A DNA stretch of 64,000 nucleotides from Thereva unica (lineage: Eukaryota; Arthropoda; Insecta; Diptera; Therevidae). The stretch covers positions 174,048,516 to 174,112,515 of the forward strand of contig OX465281.1 in NCBI GenBank assembly GCA_949987705.1, written 5' to 3'. A program made the translations under genes and the position numbers. The stretch's first letter is position 1. Each line of letters starts with the position of its first letter. The notes below the pieces were generated by a model. The model did no database searches. It saw only the letters and a program-made list of their open reading frames with translations, and was not told the DNA's origin. Of this stretch, positions 11,203 to 19,991 are shown in pieces.

Positions 11203-11665
11203 TTGTTCTAATTGTGTAGAGATCCACACCATGAAAAAAACAAAAAGAAGAAAAAAGAAAACAAACTCTAAATAAAAGGTAATTAATTCTATAGAATCGA
11301 TTGTTATATTTCTAAGTTGAGGAATTATATATGTATTTCTAAAAATAAAAAAAATAAAAGAAAAATTTGTATTCCCCAAGATTGCCTTGTGTTATAAACG
11401 ATTATGTCCACTTTATTCATAATATTTATTTATAATCATTATATTTTGTTAAGCATTATTTTGTTATTTTAAATTATTCATGCATATTAATAAATGAAAA
11501 AAATTCTGTGCAGCTGATGATGGCACCAATGTTAGTGCCGAAACGTCCGAACATTAACTAACAATAAACAACAAACAAACAAATTTTCTAAATTTATATG
11601 GATTTGTAAAGCTCATCAACTAATACTAAACAATTTAATAACGGATCCACCTAACGTATACATTA

Positions 11666-12008
11666 GTTACGGTAGCAGGGTCATTAACCGAGATTGCGAC
11701 AACTTTACTCATATAAGGAAAATCAGCTCATTCTATGTTTAAGATACCGATCGTACAAAGCTAAAGTTTTACAAGGCAAAATGAAGGTTGCCTGGGCCTG
11801 GGATGAATGTACCATGGCACATAAAGTAACTATTGAAGCCGGTAACGGAGCAATGCAAGAATTCAGAGGTAAAAACCAATTATTTTGAGGAGTAACTGTT
11901 TTATTGGCATAGATTTCGGGCAAACGTTACCAGTTGTCCCGACAGATATGCGTGCCGTTGAAATTAATGATCACTCATTTAGGGACGGATTGAAAAATGT
12001 CATTGATA
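11666..12008 (+). pseudogene. Helitron-type helicase, motifs Ia to III
   Basis: In order, with stops and one frameshift, the segment reads RVTVAGSLTEIATTLLI, GKSAHSMFKIPI, then AWDECTMAHKVTIEA (the Walker B DE box), NQLF, GVTVLLA and DFGQTLPVVPTDMRA. This order (GIAATLL, GRTAHS.FKIP, DECTM, GDFRQTLPV) is the PIF1-like helicase of Helitron RepHel proteins or a closely related helicase. At least three in-frame stops make it a relic. It is cut at 12,008 by a TA-flanked foldback element. Confidence 0.75.
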
Positions 12009-13157
12009 GTCCATTCAAAACGCGGGGGGGGGGGGGTGTTCCAAAATAACACCGTTAAGAAAATCGAACCCTAAAGGTTTTTGGGGTCGCTGATCACGAA
12101 AATCATGGGCGTCACGCGGTCCTAAAACATGGGCGTCACCCCTAAAAATGCAAAAAACACCCCTTTTTAGGGGGTTTTCGCGATTATGTCAATATGTAAT
12201 AATTAAAACGAATGCGATGAAATGCACTTTTTTCAATATTTATTTGCGAAGGTGGTTGATTTGTACTAAATTAAGGCGAACTTTATGATAAGGGGTAGTA
12301 AGGGTTGAAACTACCCCTAAATCGGGAAAAACTACCCCTAAAAATGGGAAAAATTGTAAACTTTTTTTTTCAAGTTTATGCTTCAAATTCGATTGTAGGC
12401 GTGCTGTCAGGCAAAAATAAATTATTTTCAACCCTTAAAGGGGTTAAAACTACCCCTACAATAATAAAAATCAACTTTATATAAAAAAATTCCTTTTTGT
12501 TTGAAATTTGGTTCAATAGGTATTATCAGCAAAAAAAATATTTTTTTCAATCCTTAAGGGGGTAAAACTACCCCTACATTAAAATTGTAATTGAAACAAA
12601 TTAAAATTTATTGTTTTGCATTTAAATTTTATTTTCCATTTTTAATCATTAAAACATTTGGAAAATTTCACTATAAACCCCTTTGTACAGAGGTAGAAAG
12701 TTGTTTTTATTATAGTAGGAGTAGTTTTAGCCCCTTAAGGGTTGAAAATAATTTATTTTTGCCTGACAGTACGCCCACAATCGAATTTAAGCATAAACTT
12801 GAAAAAAAAAAAATAAATAAAAAAATTTACAATTTTTACCATTTTTGGCCGATTTAGGGGTAGTTTCAACCCTTTAGGACGACCCCTTATCATAAAGTTC
12901 GCCTTAATTTAGTACAAATCAACCACCTTCGCAAATAAATATTAAAAAAAGTGCATTTCATCGCATTAGTTTTCATTATTATTGAAATAATCGCGAAAAC
13001 CCCCCAAAAAGGGGTGTTTTTGCATTGTCAAGGGTTACGCCCAAGTTTTAGGACCGCGGGATCTCGATTTTCGTGATCAGCGACCCAAAAAAGGTTTAGG
13101 GTTCGATTTTCTTAACGGTGTTATTTTGGAACACCTTAACGCGCGTTTTGAATGGAC
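12009..13157. mobile_element. TA-flanked foldback element FB-A, copy 1
   Basis: The ends are GTCCATTCAAAACGCG and its complement, with TA on both sides (12,007-12,008 and 13,158-13,159). The arms extend through 'gttccaaaataacaccgtta', 'aatcgaaccctaaaggttt', the 'atgggcgtcacccctaaaaa' block and 'aactacccctaaa' words, and fold back near 12,560. No protein is encoded. A run of 13 G (12,024-12,036) stands near the left tip where the right arm has 'ccttaacgcg'. Further copies lie at 52,976-54,213 and, diverged, at about 27,180-27,620. Confidence 0.85.
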
Positions 13158-13433
13158 TATTAAAACAAAATATGCGAGGGCAATCAGAAAACTCAGAATT
13201 CAGTTCTATTTTCCTCAATATAGGATATACAAAATGTTCTGAGATTAATGATAATTATGACATTGAGCTGCTGGTGGCTCTTTGTAAGTTCGTAATAGAT
13301 ACGGAAATTGTGATGAGCGACATTCATGACGATTTGCAAAATATCAACTTAAGCCGAAATGTATTTATTCGATTTTTAAGGGCGCCAAATTGTGAAATTA
13401 TTAGTCTCCAATAAAAAATGCAACTCCTTTTCA
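13158..13433 (+). pseudogene. Helitron-type helicase, later segment
   Basis: Joined across the single TA of the foldback target, the frame continues LKQNMRGQSENSEFSSIFL and NIGYTKCSEINDNYDIEL, equivalent to the LKTNMR...F...LLDIG stretch that follows the GDFRQ motif in Helitron helicases. It runs open to a stop at 13,412-13,414 and fades after that. It is the last recognised piece of this gene. Confidence 0.65.
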
Positions 13434-13469
13434 TCCGAAACAGTGAGTGAAGTCGAACTAATGGCTACT

Positions 13470-13763
13470 CATCCCTAGACCTCTTAGACGTTACATTAGC
13501 CAAAGACTTGCAATGGAATGACCATATATTCCAAATCGCCAAACAAGCATCCCAGTGCTTGGGATTTGTTTAAAGGTGTAAGTTTCTCCTTTAGGCATCA
13601 GCCCGTGCTGTTATATTTAAATCCTACATTATACCTCTTTTGAAATACAACTCCCTAATTTAGGCGGCGCTTTGATAAATACCTTGGCGTGGTTAGATAA
13701 AGTGCAAAAGAGGGCCTTCAAACTAATGGATAACGACATCGTTTACTCCACCCGGACTGGATG
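13470..13763 (+). pseudogene. CR1-type retrotransposon fragment (RT thumb region)
   Basis: The DNA aligns with about 47,640-47,900 in the intact CR1-type element: 'gaccatatattccaaatcgc', 'aaacaagcatcccagtgctt', and TLAWLDKVQKRAFKLM in translation. Indels and a stop show decay. The fragment is cut on the right by a mariner insertion at a TA. Confidence 0.75.
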
Positions 13764-13765
13764 TA

Positions 13766-14704
13766 CGAGGTGTGACAATTAAGTAATGAGACTGATTATG
13801 TTGCCGCGATTGTAGTAACCCTGTGACCTTGAAATTCCCTTTCCCTTCTCTCGGCATCCTTCCCGTCTCCATTGATATATTTGCCATTGCTCTAGCTTGT
13901 TTAGTTCGCCTGCTCTGTCGTGTTGAGTAAACGTGTGTTCATCGTGCTCGTCACGAAAATGGAAAAACGAAATCAAAAACAACGCGTCGCGATAAAATTT
14001 TGCGTCAAATTGGGCGAAACAGCTTCGGAAACGTACGCTAAAATTGTAAAAGTGCATGGTAATAGTGCTCTTAGTCGTACCCAGGTGTTTCGATGGCATA
14101 AAGAGTTTAAGGAGGGGCGTGAAAGCGTGGAAGACGAGACGCGGAGCGGGAGGTGCGGACTGACATGAATGCGCAGCGTGTGCGTGCCCTGATCCGTGAA
14201 TATCGGCGTTTAACAGTTCGAATGTTGGCGTCGGAACTGGGTATGAACCGTGAAACAGTCAGACAAATTTTAACCGACGATTTAGGGATGAGAAAGTTGT
14301 GCGCGAAGATGGTTCCAAGGAACCTTTCCGAGGAGCAAAAGCAGCATCGAATGGCCGTCGCAGAAGACTGTTTGGAACAAGTGGAAAACGATCCCACGCT
14401 GCTAGATGGAGTTATTATAGGCGATGAGAGCTGGTTTTTTCAATACGACCCAGAAACCAAACGCCAAAGCTCACAATGGTTGTCTCCCCACGCCCCCCGC
14501 CCGAAAAAAGAAGAACGAACGAGCACCGCGAACACACGTTTACTCGACACGACAGAGCAGGCGAACTAAACAAGCTAGAGCGATGGCAAATATATCAATG
14601 GAGAGGGGAAGGATGCCGAGAGAAGGGAAAGGGAATTTTAAGGTCGCAGGGTTACCACAATCGCTTCCGTATAATCAGTCTCATTACTTAATTGTCACAC
14701 CTCG
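13766..14704 (+). mobile_element. Internally deleted mariner element with long TIRs
   Basis: TA dinucleotides at 13,764-13,765 and 14,705-14,706 flank ends reading CGAGGTGTGACAATTAAGTA. The inverted repeats are about 190-200 bp long (13,766-13,960 against 14,515-14,704) and include GTTTAGTTCGCCTGCTCTGT. The unit is 939 bp, shorter than a complete mariner (~1.3 kb). A solitary right end of the same family lies at 17,820-17,987. Confidence 0.88.
13920..14569 (+). pseudogene. Mariner transposase, N-terminal part, frameshifted
   Basis: The first frame carries the helix-turn-helix of mariner transposases (AIKFCVKLGETASETY, RTQVFRWHKEFKEGRE, VEDETRSGR). After a frameshift near 14,150 the second frame gives VRALIREYRRLTVRMLASEL, NRETVRQIL, MRKLCAKMVPRNLSEEQK and the first catalytic aspartate in GDESWFFQYDPE. 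It stops where the right inverted repeat begins, so the second and third catalytic acidic residues are absent. A normal protein is about 345 residues. This copy could at most be mobilised by another transposase. Confidence 0.85.
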
Positions 14705-14779
14705 TACAAAGGTATCTGAGCTTAGCACTACCAAGAAAGAGGGCATTTGGTGTTATACAACAGGTTATCTTTTAATGAA

Positions 14780-15120
14780 TGGCTCCATGCGAATACAAAT
14801 TGCAACAAGATTTGTGGTCAATATAAGCACGCTGGCACGAGCATGAAATTGTCTTTGTCTGCGATATCGAAAAATGTTCGGTCAAATTTGGATCAACGAC
14901 CAAGCCACTAATCTATAACGTATATACAATATTGTACGGCGAAACTCAAGCTGTGAACCTATTTTGGATTTCATGATTTATTGAACTTGTGGCATCCAAC
15001 AGTCATTAGAAATACCTCCCGATCACCGAGAGGCTAAGGAAACCCTATCTCTAGAAGACAATGCTTGTACATATAAAGACATTGGGCATCTGATGGAATA
15101 CAGCCACGCCACTACACATT
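14780..15120 (+). pseudogene. BEL/Pao reverse-transcriptase relic
   Basis: With one frameshift the reading gives CEYKLQQDLW, HEIVFVCDIEK then MFGQIWINDQATN, IVRRN, and later SLEDN. In BEL/Pao polymerases the corresponding run is VADVEKMFRQIWV..D...Q. The rest is unreadable. It is only a few hundred bases long and sits just right of the mariner copy. Confidence 0.5.
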
Positions 15121-16134
15121 TATTGTAATATTACTATAAATTTTGTAACTTTACATGAAGAATTTGCGTTGAGTAGGAATATTCCTAATAATTTATATAC
15201 TCGTATTGTAAATTTTCAAAACTGCTTGTGAATAAAACTTCCAGTGCCTTTTTGTAAAATTACCGCCGACATTTTTACAGTGTAGCCATGTTTCAAAAAC
15301 TATAGTTAACCAGTCTTACCTAGGCCGAACCGCTACCAAAGCATCTGGCTAATGAATATGAGGTTTTCGAGATGAGCTATTCTCTCTAGAAAAGACTCAA
15401 GCAGATCCGGCTTTAGCTATTTTGGCGCCTCGTGAGAGGTATAAATTTTGAAGGTATATTTTAGGTAGATTACCTATGATATTATGTATGCGCTAGGGTG
15501 ACCGTTGTGAGAAGAAGGAATTTTTTAGCGAATTTTGCCAACGGGAATCCGACAAAATAATCATGTAGATTTTTAGATAGCCGAAGTTTTAGCATGATTG
15601 GAGCACGTCAAACCGTGCCGCTAGTCGCTCAAAGTTCGCAAAATCTCCATTTTGCTGACCGGCGGAATTCCAGAGTAATATCTCCAGAACAGTCCATTCT
15701 TTACCCACGGGTAATGTCTTAAAGTAAACATAATACTGTTACATACACATAATTTATATTTTATACAAATTTACCGGGTCTACGAAAAGTATGAGAAATT
15801 CCCCTTCTTATTCACCTTTATTGTACAACTACAAAGGTATCACAATCGTTACACGAAAAAGAGGCAGAAAAATGAATGTGTAAATGTAATACCCGCATCA
15901 TACACAAACCGTTTTGATGTAAGTATCGAGTGATGGATAGTAAAATAGCAACTAGTTCTGAAGTCTGCCTTTAGACCTCCTTTGCGGTGGTGAGACATAG
16001 AAGACGGCGGAAAATGGGTTTTTTCAAGAAGAAGGTCCTTCTTCGCTAGCCTATACGGCGCCAAAGTCTAGTAATAACAAGTCTTTCATCTTCATACAAA
16101 ATTTTCCTCTCGTTAATTGTGTGCGTGCCTATAT
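15121..16134. other. Anonymous stretch, no gene seen
   Basis: Several short open frames occur on both strands, none with motifs I recognise or with plausible codon use. No tRNA-like fold or tandem array was noticed. Confidence 0.4.
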
Positions 16135-16474
16135 GAACATCACTGCTGAGCATATTTCGTGAGCTCGGCGAGACAAAGCCAGATTCTCTCTCTTCGATCA
16201 AGTATGCAGAACAGAAAAGGAAAGATAATTGAGTCAGCTGTTTTCTTTCATAAATCAAAACAAACGAGAAAATATGTATCAATACAGCCCTAGTTTATCC
16301 CCATAAAAACTCATAAAAGTTTCCGCTGTTTAGTTGTGTGTAAACGCGTATAAAAATGTTGCATTCTCTCTCTGATAGCCTGACATGGTCATTTGAGGAA
16401 CTTGTGCATATAGCTGTTCGCCTTTCACTCATTGACCATATGAAGATGAAAGACTTGTTAATTTGTAGACTTTG
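16135..16474. repeat. Dispersed repeat R1, copy B (uninterrupted)
   Basis: This aligns with 3,380-3,649 plus 6,017-6,083. It is continuous through 'cttgtgcatatagctgttcg', where copy A carries element 2. It therefore defines the empty target site. An open frame on the minus strand falls entirely inside the repeat and is not credited. Confidence 0.75.
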
Positions 16475-16479
16475 TACGG

Positions 16480-16640
16480 AGCACAGTGGCGAGATATTTC
16501 ATATTTCACCCAAGTTACTCTAAAGGTCCTAATTTTCAACTTATTGACCTTTTTTTTTAAATGTTCATTTTGAATTTACCTATCGATCCCTGTAGCCGGA
16601 TTTTGAAATTTCATTTTCGTTTTTGAAGTTATACTTCATT
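16480..16640. repeat. Dispersed repeat R2, copy 1
   Basis: The stretch from 'gtggcgagatatttcatatttcaccc' to 'gaaatttcattttcg' is the inverted counterpart of about 23,100-23,235. No coding content is evident. Confidence 0.6.
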
Positions 16641-17044
16641 AGGCGCGTTTTGAAAAATATTATGAGAGTGAATTTTGATGAATTCGCAACGCAACGCAAC
16701 GGAGGATATTGGCGAAGGGGTGGAGGTAATGGAAGGCAAGCATTTCAACTTTCATTCTTCATGCGCACTGGGATTATCATTATTATGCACGGTATACAGA
16801 AAACGAAGGTAATGTAAAAGCGACGGCAACTTCGAATATCGTAAAAGATGGGCGCCTGGTGACGTCAGCCGTAATGCTGAAAAAACAACAGCAGCTTCGA
16901 TTTTATATGGGAAGTGTCCCCCACGTGACATCCGCACTAAAATACCGTATAGGTACGGTATACAGTCTTTTGGAAGATACGTAGTGTTTATTGTGTGCTG
17001 TTTGTGGGTGAGGAGCTTAATGGATGGAAGGCAATTTCTCTCAT

Positions 17045-17715
17045 TCGTCGTGTAATATCTTAGAGGCGCCAAGTTTTTAACTTGTAAAGTGGCAAAATAT
17101 TGTATTTTAGCATTTTTTCCTCCACGTGCATTACCGGTGATAAGTTAGTTAGTGATCCGAGTGAATAAATTGAATGAAATTGATAAGGTGACCAGTTTTG
17201 GTTACATTTATGGTGGTTTTTTCATGTTAATTTAGGGAAAAAATGTTGGATTTATGTGGTAATGAAATTAAAAGTGAGTTTAAAATGGTTAAAAATTATT
17301 ACGGAATAGTTATTAAAACATAAGTGCAAGTACCACCACACAACATGAATAACAATAACTTTTGAAGTTTTTCCTACACATTTTTCTGTTTTAATATTTT
17401 TAAAAATTATTCTTTAACACGCTTTAATCACTTTAAATTCACTTTTAACTCAATAACCCACACAAATTCAACATTTTTGCCCTAAACTAACTCGACAAAA
17501 CCACAGCGAATGTAAACAAAATTGGTCACCTTCACAACTAAACCAATAAAACATATTGGTTCACTCAATTTTTTGAAATTGTTTTAATTCAATCACTGAA
17601 ACACTAATCACTGGTAATCCAGGTGCAGAAAAAAGTGATAAAATACAATATTTTACAACTTTGTATTGCAAAAATAAACTTAAAAACTTGGCTCCACTAT
17701 GTTATTACACGAGAA
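17045..17715. mobile_element. Foldback MITE, ~670 bp
   Basis: The left arm (from 'tcgtgtaatatcttagaggc', through 'gccaagtttttaa' and 'aaaatattgtatttta') is an imperfect inverted copy of the right arm ending near 17,712. The arms meet near 17,330-17,390. Internal words such as 'ggtcaccttcacaactaa' are shared with the left flank at 1-655. No coding capacity was found and no target duplication was resolved. Confidence 0.7.
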
Positions 17716-17819
17716 ATGTCATCCATTCAAGCAAATGTAGAATCGGCACTGGCTGCTTCCAGGCCTGTAGCTACGATGGGTTTGCTGGAGGCCCCATCAC
17801 AACCTCAAATATGCTCAAT

Positions 17820-17987
17820 TTTACTCAACACGACAGAGCAGGCGAACTAAACAAGCTAGAGCGATGGCAAATATATCAATGGAGAGGGGAAGGCTGCCGA
17901 GAGAAGGGAAAGGGAATTTCAAGGTCGCAGGGTTACCACAATCGCGGCAATATAATCAGTCTCATTACCTAATTGTCACACCTCGTA
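17820..17987 (+). mobile_element. Solitary right end of the mariner family
   Basis: From 'cacgacagagcaggcgaact' to 'taattgtcacacctcg' followed by TA, this is nearly identical to 14,538-14,704. No left end or transposase accompanies it. The preceding ~100 bp are unrelated to the mariner copy. Confidence 0.85.
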
Positions 17988-18049
17988 TTTCAGTAGTGGC
18001 AAAGGAAGTAGAATGAATCTACCCAAGGTCGATGAACCCACAGGTGAGT

Positions 18050-18340
18050 TACGAGAGCATACCGGCAAAATGAGTTTACGCAACGCCTGGAATTCCTCAT
18101 TGTGACAGAGGACACAGACGATGTCCTTTTGGATTGCCGGAGATTAGCCGAGCAAACTGCTGCACTGTAATCTACAGCTAAAGGCACGGCTAAGAGCAAC
18201 GAACGTCTTAGACTATAATGGTACGATCGTTTGATCTACTGACTAAAGTTGAGGAGAAGCTAAATTCCTCAATCAGAAGCTAAGGCGGAAATGGACAAAA
18301 AAGAAGTGAGTTAGGCTTAGAAGTACCAGTAGTATTATCA
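18050..18340 (+). pseudogene. Possible 3' end of a non-LTR retrotransposon
   Basis: Across frameshifts one can read CDRGHRRC, or in another frame DTDDVLLDCRRLAEQTAAL, which resembles the cysteine/histidine region after the RT (or RNase H) of R1- or Jockey-type elements (C..C...DT..H.L..C). No other motif supports it, so this is tentative. Confidence 0.25.
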
Positions 18341-18439
18341 GGTAAATAAATGCTGATCCAGCTTGCGACGCATATTAAGCTTAACATTCATTATGTTTTG
18401 GTAGATAATTAGCCATTCTTAAGAGAATTTCATGATATG

Positions 18440-19572
18440 ATGATGATATATACCAAAGTGTATGTAATGAAATAATACAAAAAGGCCACCACTTCTTCGT
18501 CTCTAACGGTAAAAAAAATAGTTCGACAAGCAAGAAAACAACCAACTATTACTCGACAGCAAATTATTGAAAATCTAGGATTAGCCGTTTCAAAGAGGAC
18601 AATTAGCCGGAGGTTATCAGAAAACAACTTACACAGCCGTGCGCAACGAAAGAAACCTTTATTGAGGAAGGTAAACAAATTGAAGCGATTGAACTTTGCA
18701 AAAAAATATATTCAAAAGCCACTATCATTTTGGAAACGGGTAATTTTAAGAGATGAGAGCAAGTTTGAGCTCTTCGGCAATAGGAAAAGGCAAAGAGTTT
18801 GGAGGACACCAAACACAGCTCTTGAAGAAAAATTTCTTTGTCCTACAGTAAAACACGGGGGCGGATCCATAATGGTGTGGGGATGTTTTTCCTATTCTGG
18901 AGTAGGAAATTTAGTGCCAATAATAGGAAGAATGACAGCGGATTCCTACATCCAAATTCTGAATGAAAATCTTGAAGTCTTATGAAAAGATGGGTTTGGG
19001 ATCAAAATTTATATTCCAACAAGATAATGATCCCAAGCACACTGCTAACAAAACCAAGGAATTTTTCAAAGTTAATAAAATAACTGTTTTAGATTGGCCG
19101 CCTCAAAGCCCTGATCTGAACCCCATAGAAAATCTATGGGGTTTTATGGAACAAAAAATAACAAGAGAACAAAGAAAAAACAAAGAAATTTTTCTTCAAG
19201 AGCTGTATAAAATATGGCAAGAATTTAATGTCGTAAAATTAAAAATATTAGTAAAAAGTATTAAACGTAGGTTAAGTGCTGTCATTAAAGCAAAGGGGGG
19301 GGGGGCATACGAAGTATTAGTTTACAGATTTCGCATGTCCTCTTAATTTTGTCTCTTTTAAAAATTTCGAGTTCAAATAAACATTAGATTTTTTTTACCG
19401 TTAGAGACGAAGAAGTGGTGGCCTTTTTGTATTATTTCATTGCCTACACTTTGGGTTTTCATACTATGTACACAATTATTTTGTAAAATTAATATTACTA
19501 AAAATAAAAGAAGTTTTATTACATTGTTCGGAAGTTTTTTCGTTTGTCCTCTCAATTTTTCCCCCGACTGTA

Positions 19573-19573
<1 letters not shown>
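18440..19573 (+). mobile_element. Tc1-type transposon, left end lost
   Basis: The right end reads 'ttttcgtttgtcctctcaat' and then 'ccccgactg' before TA at 19,572. The left terminus is missing. About 60 bp at 18,455-18,517 is inverted relative to 19,389-19,445 ('ttaccgttagagacgaagaa'), which suggests long or rearranged inverted repeats. The transposase lies between. Confidence 0.8.
18500..19346 (+). pseudogene. Tc1 transposase, N-terminally truncated, one frameshift
   Basis: The frame is open from about 18,500 (IVRQARKQPTITRQQIIENL), so the first DNA-binding helix-turn-helix is missing. The DD34E catalytic core is visible: LRDESKFELFGN (first D), FQQDNDPKHTAN (second D) and WPPQSPDLNPIENLWG (E). 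The Tc1 hallmark GGGSIMVWGCFS is present. A frameshift near 18,970-18,985 separates the first D from the other two. A run of 11 G at 19,295-19,305 lies in the C-terminal codons, where relatives encode KGG then a histidine. The protein would cut and paste at TA sites, but this copy is broken. Confidence 0.85.
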
Positions 19574-19859
<286 letters not shown>

Positions 19860-19991
19860 TTTCCCTTCTAACGCAGAAGGCGCACTTCCTAGCAGGGCTG
19901 AGAAATATTTACCACTGCCGTGGCTCAGCTGAGACATGCAAACATAAAAGATTAAGTACCAATAAAAATTGCATGCGAAACACATAAACAG

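Larger units (their letters stand above)
7686..11665 (+). mobile_element. Penelope-like retroelement with inverted 3' copy
   Basis: The unit is flanked by the 13-bp direct repeat GTTACGGTAGCAG at 7673-7685 and 11,666-11,678. Its left ~720 bp is an inverted copy of its own 3' end, a common layout for Penelope-like elements. The right part encodes an RT and a GIY-YIG endonuclease. A foldback sequence with a 'tacagggtgtctcaga' tip sits between the two at about 8,408-8,925. The right copy lacks about 150 bp that the left inverted copy still has, including the end of the endonuclease frame. Confidence 0.88.

Noticed and set aside
7673..11678. CRISPR, tRNA and rRNA candidates were looked for here and across the window
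   Set aside because: No regularly spaced short repeats and no tRNA- or rRNA-like sequence was recognised; the repeats found are inverted arms, target duplications or microsatellites.
12591..12857. An 88-codon frame inside the foldback element
   Set aside because: It consists of foldback arm sequence and is not kept in the other copy.
15849..16282. Minus-strand frames of 71 and 78 codons
   Set aside because: The second lies inside the R1 repeat, whose other copy does not preserve it; the first has no motif.
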